From the NCBI GenBank assembly GCA_035356615.1, contig DAOQSN010000010.1, positions 62,001-126,000 of the forward strand: a stretch of 64,000 nt of DNA. Direction: 5' to 3'. Below are positions 54,903-63,450 of the stretch, one piece after another; positions within the stretch are counted from its first letter, which is position 1; the number at the start of each line of letters is the position of its first letter. Both the position numbers and the translations under genes were made by a program. The DNA comes from JAKQDH01 sp029558835 (GTDB lineage: Bacteria > Planctomycetota > Phycisphaerae > UBA1845). A model generated the notes under the pieces. That model was not told where the DNA came from and searched no databases. It saw only the letters and a program-made list of their open reading frames with translations.

Positions 54903-55741
54903 TGCTCGCTCCCTTCCGGTTGCCCGATCCACGTCGCGACGCGGCGACGGGCGGCGTCGATGTCGCCGGACCGGGTGTCGCCGGCCTCACGCTCAATCAT
55001 GAGATCGCCGCTGAACGCCGCTTGACGCAGGACGGTGAAGAAGCCCGGCCAATCGACGGCGCCCGTGCCGACGGGGACTTCGCGGCCCCAGGTTCCGGGG
55101 GTGGCCGCCGGCACGGCGTCCTTGACGTGGACCTGCACCACGTGCGCGCTCAGCGCGCGCAGCGCCGCCACCGGGTCGCCCCTGCCGTAGAGGATCATGT
55201 TGGCCGGGTCGAAGTTGACGCCCACCGCGGGATGCTGCAACTCCTCCAGGAAGCCCAGCAGGTGGTCCGCGGTCTCCTGCCCCGTTTCCAGGCCGACGCG
55301 CGCCCCGACGCCGGCCAACCGGTCCGCTACCGCGCGCACGCGCTCGCCCAGCACGGCACGCAGCGGGTCGCCTCGTTCATGCGGGATGAAGCCGGCATGG
55401 AAGGTGACGAGCTTCAGGCCAAGTTGTGCCACGATGGTGGCATTGGCCTCCACGGCCGCGAGGTTGTCCGACCAGTACTCGTCGGGCCGCAGGCCGCCGG
55501 TGCGGCGAATGGACTCCAGGGATGTGTAGTCCTCGCCGCGCATGGCCAGCATGCCGGAGCGGATTCCAATGCCGGCCGCGCCGAGCGTGGCCACGGTTTG
55601 CGCCGTCGGCCAGGCACCGGTGCGCAGCGGATCGAGGGCGAGCTGGATGGCGTCCAAGCCGACGGCCCGCACCTTCTGTGCCAGGTCCTCCGGCGAGGTC
55701 GGTCGCAACGACCAGGAACAGACTCCTATGCGCGACTGCAT
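54899..55741 (-). CDS. Sugar phosphate isomerase/epimerase-like TIM barrel (xylose isomerase-like)
   Basis: 280 aa. AP endonuclease 2/xylose isomerase-like barrel: RIGVCSWSLRPTSPEDLAQK, GLDAIQLALDPL, KLVTFHAGFIPHE, GLETGQETADHLLGFLEE, VGVNFDPANMILYG with metal ligands, HVVQVHVKDA and a final EREAGD. ATG 55741 has AGGAG at 9 nt. It is the first gene of a two-gene operon with the Gfo/Idh/MocA enzyme. Such pairs are common in planctomycetes and usually degrade or interconvert sugars or inositols. The frame is open further upstream across hflX but without coding character. Confidence 0.88.
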   Translation of the reverse strand: MQSRIGVCSWSLRPTSPEDLAQKVRAVGLDAIQLALDPLRTGAWPTAQTVATLGAAGIGIRSGMLAMRGEDYTSLESIRRTGGLRPDEYWSDNLAAVEANATIVAQLGLKLVTFHAGFIPHERGDPLRAVLGERVRAVADRLAGVGARVGLETGQETADHLLGFLEELQHPAVGVNFDPANMILYGRGDPVAALRALSAHVVQVHVKDAVPAATPGTWGREVPVGTGAVDWPGFFTVLRQAAFSGDLMIEREAGDTRSGDIDAARRRVATWIGQPEGSEH

Positions 55742-56035
55742 GCGGACCACTCCTGTCGGCGGCGTTGAGTTTCGGGGCACGGCCGGTCGGGCGCCCAGCC
55801 GCCGGGCCGCGCCGACGTGGCCCAGCGCGTCTCGAAGCCGCCGGGCGCGATCATACGGTACCTTGGCCGGTTCGCCCACCGGCCCGTTGCGCCGCTCGAC
55901 CGAACAGGGGCCCTCGAAGCGCTCCCCTGCAGGCGTCGTTCCCCGTAGTGCCTGCCGCGGCCGCCGCGGGGCGGTGACCACGCGATCGGCCGGATTGACG
56001 GGTCGGCTGTACCGCAGGTAGCATGTGGTCTTACC

Positions 56036-57478
56036 ATGCGTGATTCGACTCGACCGACTGCCTTTGGACCGCCGTCCCGTGGTTCTCCCTCCTCGCCCGG
56101 CCAAGCCCGGTCCCTGCCGCCGGCGGCGGGAGCGAAACCTGACGAGCGGCCCACCAGGACCATCCCCACCGCCCAGGAGCGCGAGCGGGCGGTGCTGGTG
56201 GGTATTCTGCTGCCCAGCACAACGGTGGACCTGCGTGATCCGCTGGCGGAACTTGCGGCGTTGGCCGAGTCCGCCCGCGTGGAGGTGGTCGGGTCGCTGT
56301 TGCAGAAGCGCATGAACCTCGACCCGGCCACGGCCATCGGTAAGGGGAAGGTTGAGGAGTTGGTGGGGCTGGTTCAGGCGACCGGTGCCAACGTGGTCAT
56401 CTTCGACAACGACCTGTCGCCGCGGCACATCCGCGCGGTCGAGGAGCGGATCGGCCGCAAGGTCATCGACCGCAGCGAACTGATCCTGGATATCTTCGCC
56501 GCCCGGGCCCGCACGCGCGAGGCGCAGTTGCAGGTCGAGCTGGCTCAGCTTGAGTACACCGCGCCACGCTTGCGCGGCATGTGGACCCACCTGGAGCGCA
56601 TCGCCGGCGCGGGCGGCGCGACGGGGGCCGGTGCGGTGGGCGGCGTCGGTACGCGCGGACCCGGTGAGCGCCAGATTGAGATCGACCGCCGCATCGTCAA
56701 GGACCGCATCACCCGCCTGCGGCGGGAGATCGCGGAGATTGACCAGCGCAAGCAGCGGGTCGTGCACTCCCGCGCCGATGAGTACACGATCTCGCTGGTG
56801 GGCTACACGAACTCCGGCAAGACGACGTTGCTCAATCGGCTGACGGGAGCAACCCAGTTCGCGGCGGACATGCTGTTTGCCACGCTCGACACGAAGACCA
56901 CCCGGTGGGACCTCGGCGAGGGGCGGTCGGTCCTGCTGAGCGACACGGTGGGCTTCGTGCGTGACCTGCCGCACAACCTGATCGCCTCGTTCCGGGCGAC
57001 GCTGGAGGAGGCCATCCATGCCGACCTGCTGCTGCACGTGGTGGACGTGTCGGCCCCGAGCGCTCTGCACCAGGTCGAAGTGGTCAACCGCGTCTTGCGG
57101 GACCTGGGTTGCGGTGACCGCCCGCGGGTGACCCTGCTGAACAAGATCGATATCGCCGCCGATGTCTCCTCCGCCGCCGTGCTGGAAATGCGGGAGCCGT
57201 GTGTCCTGCGCGTCTCGGCCCTGACGGGCGAGGGTCTGGACAAGCTGGCGGCCGACGTGGTCCGCCTGATGACCGGTGAGACCTTCGATGTGACCCTGCT
57301 GGTCCCCCACAGCGTGGGCAAGGCACTGGGCGACATCGACCGCTGGGCGGTGGTCCACCAGCGTGACTTCGGCCCCGAAGGTACCACGCTGCGTGTCAGC
57401 ATCGGCCGGGGGTTCCTGAATCAACTGCGCAGCCGCTACCCGCAACTGCGTGTGGGTGGCGGGGACGAGCCCACATGA
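56036..57478 (+). CDS. hflX: GTPase HflX
   Basis: 480 aa ribosome-associated GTPase that splits or rescues stalled 70S ribosomes. The N-terminal subdomain has SLLQKRMNLDPATAIGKGKVEEL (in part), VVIFDNDLSPRHIRAVEE and VIDRSELILDIFAARARTREAQ. A Gly-rich linker GAGGATGAGAVGGVGTRGPG leads to the G domain: G1 GYTNSGKTTLLN, switch residues FATLDTKTTRW, DTVGFVRDLPH and NKID. About 45 extra disordered residues precede the core. The start at ATG 56036 has a weak SD, and a start about 45 codons later is possible. Confidence 0.93.
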   Translation: MRDSTRPTAFGPPSRGSPSSPGQARSLPPAAGAKPDERPTRTIPTAQERERAVLVGILLPSTTVDLRDPLAELAALAESARVEVVGSLLQKRMNLDPATAIGKGKVEELVGLVQATGANVVIFDNDLSPRHIRAVEERIGRKVIDRSELILDIFAARARTREAQLQVELAQLEYTAPRLRGMWTHLERIAGAGGATGAGAVGGVGTRGPGERQIEIDRRIVKDRITRLRREIAEIDQRKQRVVHSRADEYTISLVGYTNSGKTTLLNRLTGATQFAADMLFATLDTKTTRWDLGEGRSVLLSDTVGFVRDLPHNLIASFRATLEEAIHADLLLHVVDVSAPSALHQVEVVNRVLRDLGCGDRPRVTLLNKIDIAADVSSAAVLEMREPCVLRVSALTGEGLDKLAADVVRLMTGETFDVTLLVPHSVGKALGDIDRWAVVHQRDFGPEGTTLRVSIGRGFLNQLRSRYPQLRVGGGDEPT

Positions 57479-57993
57479 CCCCGGCGGCAGGACAGCGCCA
57501 AGCGAGTTAGGTGTCCGCAGGCTGCAGCCCCCGATACCCCAATGTTCGCGGCAGCCACTGGAACTCCGACCACAGGACGCTTTTCGTGGGAGCCGGTTCC
57601 GTACCGGAGTTGACTGGCTCCACACAGTAGGGCAACGGGCACGGGGGGGCGGGGTGGCATGGCCAAGCGCAGCGCCGCCATGCGGCCTCGGGGAGTGAAC
57701 GTGCGTTCTGCGCGCGGTATACCGGCGCCCGCCCGTAGCGGGCTTGGGCATGGCACCCGACGCGAGCTCGGGCATGTCACCCCGATGCGGGCCAGAGTGT
57801 ACCACCTTGGTATCTCCGTTGCGTGGTCCTCTGCAGAGCGGTGCGGAAGTGAGGCGCGTCCACGGGTGCGCTTGAGATTCCAAAGAGCAGGGGCGTCCGC
57901 AGTCGGCCGCGGTGCCGCTTGGGAAGCGCCCGGCACGCGCCTACAGTCCACTTGGTGAGTTCGGACCCGCTGGTTTCCCTCGAGGATCGAGCC
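57479..57993. other. Intergenic region hflX / Sec lipoprotein
   Basis: No gene. Most of it is the GGTGGCATG element at 57652-57783. Confidence 0.55.
57652..57783. repeat. GGTGGCATG element (about 132 bp)
   Basis: Left end GGGTGGCATGGCCAAGCGC. Two nested right ends follow, GGGCTTGGGCATGGCACCC (57740-57758) and GAGCTCGGGCATGTCACCC (57765-57783), suggesting a duplicated terminus. Confidence 0.8.
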
Positions 57994-58998
57994 ATGCTGT
58001 GTTCGGTATTGCGCGCGGCGGGTGCCTGGGCGGCGCTGCTGATGGTTGTTGTCGGAAGTGGGTGTACCGCGGCGCCGGTCGGCAACCAGGATGACGGCGG
58101 TGGGTCGGCGTGCCGGGAGCGCGGGCTGTCGTGCAGCGTGGCTGCCCCCTGCTGCGTCGGTTTCGCCTGCACGGATGAGGGCGTGTGCGAGGCCGTCGCC
58201 GTGTGCGCGGGGTTGGCCGCGGCCTGCGGCGACGACCAACCGTGCTGCGCGCCGCTCGCCTGTGTGAGCGGGGTGTGCGTCACCGAGGCCTCGGACGACG
58301 CCACTGATGACGCTGCGGAGGGCCAGTCGGACGCTGGTTCCGACGATGGTCAGGGCGAACCGCCCGTGAGTGGTCCGGTGGGACCCGTACCGGGTGCCGG
58401 TGACTTACCGGGTGACGATGAGTCGCCGCCTGCCGATGGAACGCCTCCCGCCGATGAGACGCCCGACGCCGGCGAGACCCCGGATGCCGGAGAATCGCCC
58501 GACGGCGACGCGGAGGAGGCTGACGGTGCTCCGCCCGCCGGTGAGGTGGTGCCGGGTTTCTCGCTGGTTGATGTCAACCCGGGCTCGCCGCGGTACGGCG
58601 AGGTCGTCTCGCCCCGCGACTACCTGGGCGCAGTCTCGGCGTGGTACTTCGGGCACGCGAACTGAGGGTACTGTCGAAGCCAGTTTGGCTTTCTCAACCA
58701 GATGCAGAGTGAGCTGGACGCCCGGCCGATCCCACGCGCGATCCACATCCTCGGGGTCAACGACGTGGGACTGGAAACCGGCAACGCGGCCATGACCGAA
58801 GGCCGGGCCCTGCCGTGGTTGCAGGCGGTGGAAGGCGAAGATGCTTGGGCGCTATGGCAGGCGGAATTCCGCGACGTGGTCATCCTGGGACCCCGGAACG
58901 AACGCATTGGGGTGTTCAATGTGACCCGGCATAACCTGTCCGAGCCGCAGAACTACGCGGCCCTGAAGGACCAGTTGCTCGCGGGCGCCGACGAGTAG
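57994..58998 (+). CDS. Candidate selenocysteine lipoprotein, thioredoxin-like U-x-x-C domain
   Basis: 334 aa if UGA at 58663-58665 is read as selenocysteine. The signal peptide ends in lipobox GSGC with lipid Cys24. Two Cys-knot-like repeats follow (residues about 36-88; CSVAAPCCVGFACTDEGVC and CGDDQPCCAPLACVSGVC). A Pro/Asp/Glu-rich linker (about 90-195) then leads to a redoxin-like domain starting FSLVDVNPGSPRYGEVV. There WYFGHAN is followed by Sec224-Gly-Tyr-Cys227 and RSQFGFLNQMQSELDARP. The frame continues 111 codons after UGA with normal protein (IHILGVNDVGLE, FRDVVILGPRNERIGVFNVT). A hairpin with a G at the loop start sits where a bacterial SECIS is expected. ATG 57994 has GAGG at 10 nt. 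The alternative is a recent nonsense mutation. Confidence 0.72.
58663..58693 (+). promoter_or_regulatory. In-frame UGA with putative bacterial SECIS hairpin
   Basis: UGA at 58663-58665. Downstream, GAAGCCA (58676-58682) pairs with TGGCTTT (58686-58692), closed by a GTT loop whose first base is G. The loop begins 17 nt after UGA. Bacterial SECIS elements lie directly after the codon, with a G at the start of the apical loop, at about this spacing. Confidence 0.6.
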
Positions 58999-59068
58999 GA
59001 TGGGCGCAGGCGGCGCCTCATCGGACCTCGTCCCATGCTGCACAGGCGTCCGTTGAGCGCCGCGAGGG

Positions 59069-61432
59069 TCAATTCAACGGGCCGGTCAGCGCTGCGACGA
59101 ACGGCGCCAGGTCGTGCAGACCGACGAGGCTGTCGCCGGCCATGTTCAAGGCCGCGCAGTAGCCAGAGGCCGTCTGGCCGAAGCACTCCTGGAACGCGGC
59201 GAAATCCACAAGGTCCACGTCGCCGTCGTCATCGTAGTCGCCGTCGCCGTACTGCGGGGCTGCCTCCTGCAGGCCGAGAATCTGAATGTCGTCGATGTTC
59301 CAGCCGCAATAGCGCCAGGCGCCGTCGGTGGTGCCCATGGTCCAGCGCAGGTAGACGGCGGGCTGGTTGTCGGCCACCGCCGAGATGTCATACTCCTGAT
59401 AAGACCAGGCGGAATCGGCGGTTTCGCTATCGGGATTCTGCCAGATGGTGATCCAGTTGACGCCATCGTTGCTGACGCGCACGCAGGCGTGGTCATACGC
59501 GGAGCGTTCCACCCCCAGCCAGCGCCAGAAGCCCAGCCGCGCGCTCCACAAACCGGTGCAGTCGATGGCCGTGCTGGTCAGGTGACGCTCCGGCATGTTG
59601 TTGGGATAGTCACCACTGAGGTTGTACCCGTACACGAAGCTGCCCGTGTGGCCGTTGGTCGGGTCGGGGCCGCCGTACTGTCCGCCGCCGCCGGTGGGGT
59701 GACCGAAGGCCCACTGGTCCGCGGTCGACCAGCCGGGATTGCTGTCCAGGGGCCACGCGTACTGGGGGGTCGGCGCGCCGATGGCCAGAACAATGGACCG
59801 ACCGGTGTCGCCGAAGTGGTCCGTCAGGTTCGTGAAGTAGAGCGTGGTTACGTGGGCGCCCTCGCTGAGCGACGACGCATGGGCATTGAGGGCGACGGTG
59901 AGGTGGGCAGTCTCCCCCACGCCCAGCGTGCCGCTGACGTCGCCCGACAGCGTGATCCAGTCAGCGGGAGGATCCACGGTTACTGCGTATTCGACGGGCA
60001 CGTCACCGCGGTACTTGAACTCGTAGTCCGCCTGGGTCGGCGTGAAGGGGCCGCCGGCGGGTCCGGTAGCGAGGAAGCCGCCCGTCGGCGTGACCTGCAA
60101 CCCGAGATCGACGGTCAGAGCCTTGATGCAGAAGTTCGCCGTGTGGTCCCAGGTGGAGTTGAGGAACGTGTAGTCGTAGAGATCCAGCCACGCGCCACCG
60201 CTGCGGTAGTAACTCTCGCCGGCAGCGGCCGACGATGGCACGATCGTCCGCCCGGAACTGCCCAGCAACACGGGCACATCCGAGGTGCGGTCGAACGCCT
60301 GCCCGCCGGCGGTGAGCTCCAGGTAGACATAGAAGTCGTCACCCGTGGCAAGCACCGCGGGTTCGTCCAGTTCGACGGTATGGAACCCGGTGTATTGGAT
60401 CGTCCCGGATTTGCTGCTGAGCTCGTCGAGCAGGACACCGCCCTCGAACCGGTCGTAGACGGTCACCGTGTACGCGACATCATCCGCGGCGCTGAAGAAG
60501 CTCACGGCCTGCAGCCCCGCATCGGCCGTGGCAGTGAACGCGTTGAAGGCTTCGGTGAGGTCCCGCATGGTGTCGCGCCAGCCGTGGTAATCGTGGTAGT
60601 ACACGTGATCGTAGGCGAGGAACTCCACGTCTTGGAAGGACACTGCGCCCATGAAGGGCTCCTGGCAGCACCACTTGTCGTAGTACGAGATCCAGAAGTA
60701 GCCCGCCAGGCCCCAGGAGGTGCCCCAACTGTTCTTCACGAGCCAGGCACCCGGGTGCGGCGCCTGCGTGGCCTTGTTGTCATCCCAGCCGACGATGGCC
60801 ACGGCGTGGTTGGGCAGCAGGGTACTGCTGGGCGGTTGGTAGTGGATGTAGTTCGAGATGAAGGCGCTGTCATAGCACATGCAGGTGCCGAGGACGCCCT
60901 CCTGCATGATCTTCTGCTTGATGAGGTTGATGTTGCCCAGATCCGTCCCGGCGACGTACCACTCGATGTCGCGGGGGTAGAAGTGGTGATAGCTGGGGCT
61001 TTGCCGGGCGGGCGGCGTGTTGTAGGACTGCCCATCGATGTCGCGCACCGCGCCTTCGCCCCGGGTCAGATAGGCGGCCGTGACGAGATAGTCGCCGCCC
61101 TCGTGCACCGTTAAGCCACTGCCGGCGGACGGGTAGATGTCATCGTTGTTGTGCTGGTTGAAGCCGTTCCACCAGTCCAGGTGGTACTCGGCGAGGTCGG
61201 GTTCGCCGGTCTCGCCCGCCGCTGCCCAGTTACCGGTCATCAGCAGGTTGCCTTCCATGGCGGCCATCGCGCCGTGCGTCCAGCAGGTGCCACCCTGCTG
61301 GTTCTTGACCGAGGTGACGTAGTTGGTGCCGCCGACGTTCCGCAGGTCGAACGAGGTCGGAGGATCGGCCGCCGCCACCCCGAGAAACACCCCGCAAACC
61401 GCCATGGCCAGGATCATGGAAACGCTTCTCAT
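59069..61432 (-). CDS. Secreted papain-like (C1) cysteine protease with dockerin-like tail
   Basis: 787 aa. Signal peptide MILAMAVCGVFLGVAAA, and apparently no long propeptide: the catalytic domain starts PTSFDLRNVGGTNYVTSVKN. The C1 triad is visible: GGTCWTHGAMAAMEG (Cys), LPNHAVAIVGWDD (His) and WLVKNSWGTSWG (Asn). After it come beta-rich modules (about 300-460), a BACON/Ig-like part (EYAVTVDPPADWITLSGDVSG, in part), a jelly-roll segment and a Ca-loop C-terminus GDGDYDDDGDVDLVDFAAFQ. AGGAG lies 9 nt before ATG 61432. The dense opposite-strand frame (59114-61114) is a GC shadow. Extracellular protease, possibly anchored or matrix-bound through its tail. Confidence 0.9.
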   Translation of the reverse strand: MRSVSMILAMAVCGVFLGVAAADPPTSFDLRNVGGTNYVTSVKNQQGGTCWTHGAMAAMEGNLLMTGNWAAAGETGEPDLAEYHLDWWNGFNQHNNDDIYPSAGSGLTVHEGGDYLVTAAYLTRGEGAVRDIDGQSYNTPPARQSPSYHHFYPRDIEWYVAGTDLGNINLIKQKIMQEGVLGTCMCYDSAFISNYIHYQPPSSTLLPNHAVAIVGWDDNKATQAPHPGAWLVKNSWGTSWGLAGYFWISYYDKWCCQEPFMGAVSFQDVEFLAYDHVYYHDYHGWRDTMRDLTEAFNAFTATADAGLQAVSFFSAADDVAYTVTVYDRFEGGVLLDELSSKSGTIQYTGFHTVELDEPAVLATGDDFYVYLELTAGGQAFDRTSDVPVLLGSSGRTIVPSSAAAGESYYRSGGAWLDLYDYTFLNSTWDHTANFCIKALTVDLGLQVTPTGGFLATGPAGGPFTPTQADYEFKYRGDVPVEYAVTVDPPADWITLSGDVSGTLGVGETAHLTVALNAHASSLSEGAHVTTLYFTNLTDHFGDTGRSIVLAIGAPTPQYAWPLDSNPGWSTADQWAFGHPTGGGGQYGGPDPTNGHTGSFVYGYNLSGDYPNNMPERHLTSTAIDCTGLWSARLGFWRWLGVERSAYDHACVRVSNDGVNWITIWQNPDSETADSAWSYQEYDISAVADNQPAVYLRWTMGTTDGAWRYCGWNIDDIQILGLQEAAPQYGDGDYDDDGDVDLVDFAAFQECFGQTASGYCAALNMAGDSLVGLHDLAPFVAALTGPLN

Positions 61433-61720
61433 CGTCTGTTCTCCTACCTGTGGTGGGCCGGAAGGCCAGTATACCAACCTGAGCCTTCCGCGGCAACAAA
61501 GAAGCACCGTCGGCTGCGCGGAGGCGCAGCCAAGCGCTGGTCCCGGCGGTAGGGCCCGTCAGGACTGCGGGTCGGTCCGCGGGGTCGTGCGGTGCCGCTT
61601 CGCTCGCGGCCGCTGGTTGCCCGGCCCCCACGCCGCGCGGGTGCGATGGGGCAGGGTTCGCAGAGTCTTTCGCCTGTACGCGTGTTCGTATAGACTGGGC
61701 CACGATGAGGCTGCTGACCA

Positions 61721-63271
61721 ATGGGCGGTCTGAGGTGTCGTTGCATGTTTGCCAGCCGGGCATTTGCGTCCTGTTCCGTTTGTCGGAACTTGTCGATACG
61801 GCTCGCCTCCGTGCGTGACTCCGCTCTCTTGCCTATTGCCTTGTGCTTCTTGTCCGGCCGCCATGCGGATCGGGGTCATGAAGGTCGGCGGAGTCTGCGG
61901 CGCGCCGCGGTTCGCGTACTCGTGTTGTTGGCTGCGGCGGCCGGCAGCGCCCACGGGCAGACACCGACGATCGAGGTGGACCTGCAGCTCGGTTCCGGAG
62001 GGCGGCTGCAGGGGCTGGTCGTGGATCACAACGACGATGCGGTCGTGGTGGTCGCCGGTCAGACGCCCTATGTGTTCGGCTGGGATGAGGTGGAGGGACC
62101 GTCGGCGTACGTGGCCCGGCGCGACCTGCTCATCCTCGCCCGCGGCGGGGCGGAACATCTCAGCGCGGAGGACCACCTGGGGTTGGGGATTTTCGCGCTC
62201 CGGCGGCGCGTCGGAGAGGCGGCGCTGGAGGAGTTTGGCAAGGTCCGGGCGCTGGACCGGACGCTCGAACCGAAGATCAGCGCGGCCACCGATGCTGAGC
62301 GGGCCCGTCGACGGGAGGAGACGCCCGGAAGCCGCCCGTTCCACGAGGGTCGCGGTGCCGCGGAGCCCGGGGCGGAGGCATCAACGCCGCAGGCCGGCCT
62401 GACCGCACGGCTGGCCGAGTTGGATGCGCTCAAGGGCCGGTATGAGACCGAACAGACGCCGGCACCGGTGCGGGAGGCCGTGCGGGGCGTCTACGAAGCC
62501 TTCGGCGCGCAGGTATGCGAAGTCATGGGTCCGTCCGTCGTACGCCTGGAGTCGGACCACTTCCTCATCTGGACGGACTGTGACCCGCGCACTCGGGAGC
62601 AGCTTCGCAACTGGTGCGAGGCGACGTACCGGGAACTATGTACACAGTTCGGATTGTACTCGTCGGGTGATATCTTCCTGGCAAAGTGTCCGCTGTTCTG
62701 CTGGCGGAGCCGGGCGCGGTTCCTGAAGTTCGCGCGCGAGTTCGACGGCTACGACGGGCAGGAGGCCGTCGGCTACTCACGTTCCATCCCGGAGCGCGGA
62801 CACGTGCACCTGGTGCTGCTGCTGCCGGGCCGGTCGCGGGAGGACCTGGATCGCTTCGCCGGCACGCTGGTGCACGAGGCCACCCATGCGTTCGTGCACC
62901 GGCTATTTGCCGCGCGCCTGATTCCGCACTGGGTTAACGAGGGGCTGGCGGAACTGATGAGCGAGCGCGTGCTCGGCCCGCGCTGTCCCGCCGGTGAGAA
63001 GGCGGAACTGCTGGCCCGGCAGTACGTCCGCTATGGCTGGTCCATCGGCGACCTGATCGAGTCGAGCGGGCCGCCGGCGGTGCATCAGTACGCGCTGGCC
63101 GGCAGCCTGGTTGCCTATCTGGAGCAACGTGACCGTCCGGCGTTTGTGGCGTTCATACGCGGGCTGAAGGAGGGCTCTTCGATCGACAAGGCGCTGGCCG
63201 AGTCCTACCCGGGTCTGACCGTTGCTCAGTTGGAGGCGGATTGGCGTGCCTGGGTGCGCGCCCGTGCGTAA
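61721..63271 (+). CDS. Secreted gluzincin-like protein (DUF1570-like)
   Basis: 516 aa from ATG 61721; the true start is uncertain. The export signal RRAAVRVLVLLAAAAGSAHG lies about 65 residues in, which suggests a shorter protein or an unusual long n-region. The metallopeptidase motif is GTLVHEATHAFVHRLF (HExxH) with NEGLAELMSERVLG supplying the third Glu ligand, the usual DUF1570 arrangement. The C-terminal helices (VAYLEQRDRPAFVAFIRGLK and TVAQLEADWRAWV) agree. The N-terminal third (DLQLGSGGRLQGLVVDHNDD) is a small beta domain followed by a charged helical stretch. Confidence 0.82.
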   Translation: MGGLRCRCMFASRAFASCSVCRNLSIRLASVRDSALLPIALCFLSGRHADRGHEGRRSLRRAAVRVLVLLAAAAGSAHGQTPTIEVDLQLGSGGRLQGLVVDHNDDAVVVVAGQTPYVFGWDEVEGPSAYVARRDLLILARGGAEHLSAEDHLGLGIFALRRRVGEAALEEFGKVRALDRTLEPKISAATDAERARRREETPGSRPFHEGRGAAEPGAEASTPQAGLTARLAELDALKGRYETEQTPAPVREAVRGVYEAFGAQVCEVMGPSVVRLESDHFLIWTDCDPRTREQLRNWCEATYRELCTQFGLYSSGDIFLAKCPLFCWRSRARFLKFAREFDGYDGQEAVGYSRSIPERGHVHLVLLLPGRSREDLDRFAGTLVHEATHAFVHRLFAARLIPHWVNEGLAELMSERVLGPRCPAGEKAELLARQYVRYGWSIGDLIESSGPPAVHQYALAGSLVAYLEQRDRPAFVAFIRGLKEGSSIDKALAESYPGLTVAQLEADWRAWVRARA

Positions 63272-63307
63272 GGTACCCCAGCGGCGCGACGCCGTGGGGG
63301 AAGCTGC

Positions 63308-63403
63308 GGGTGGCATGCCCAAGCCGAAGGCGCCGGCATGCGGTGGTAGCTACCCGCGCGCCAGGCGTGAGGCATGGCGGCGCTGCGCTTGGCCATGCCA
63401 CCC
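63308..63403. repeat. GGTGGCATG element (96 bp)
   Basis: GGGTGGCATGCCCAAGCCG at the left and GCGCTTGGCCATGCCACC at the right. Same orientation as the copy at 34495. It begins 36 nt after the gluzincin stop codon. Confidence 0.85.
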
Positions 63404-63450
63404 CGTCCCACGCCTCGGTTTCCTCGTCGTGCGCGGTGACGCAGACGATG

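Noticed and set aside
55742..57883. Upstream extension of the TIM-barrel frame to a 994-residue protein
   Set aside because: It runs antisense through hflX. The barrel starts at the ATG at 55741 with a good SD and the family's N-terminus.
57994..58665. Two separate genes, or a pseudogene, at the Sec locus
   Set aside because: The downstream part has no SD before ATG 58702, and the 12 codons between UGA and that ATG continue the domain. A single UGA in a redox motif with a hairpin fits Sec better than random decay, but mutation is not excluded.
59114..61114. 666-residue plus-strand frame opposite the papain-like protease
   Set aside because: Shadow of the protease gene, which has the full C1 triad on the minus strand.
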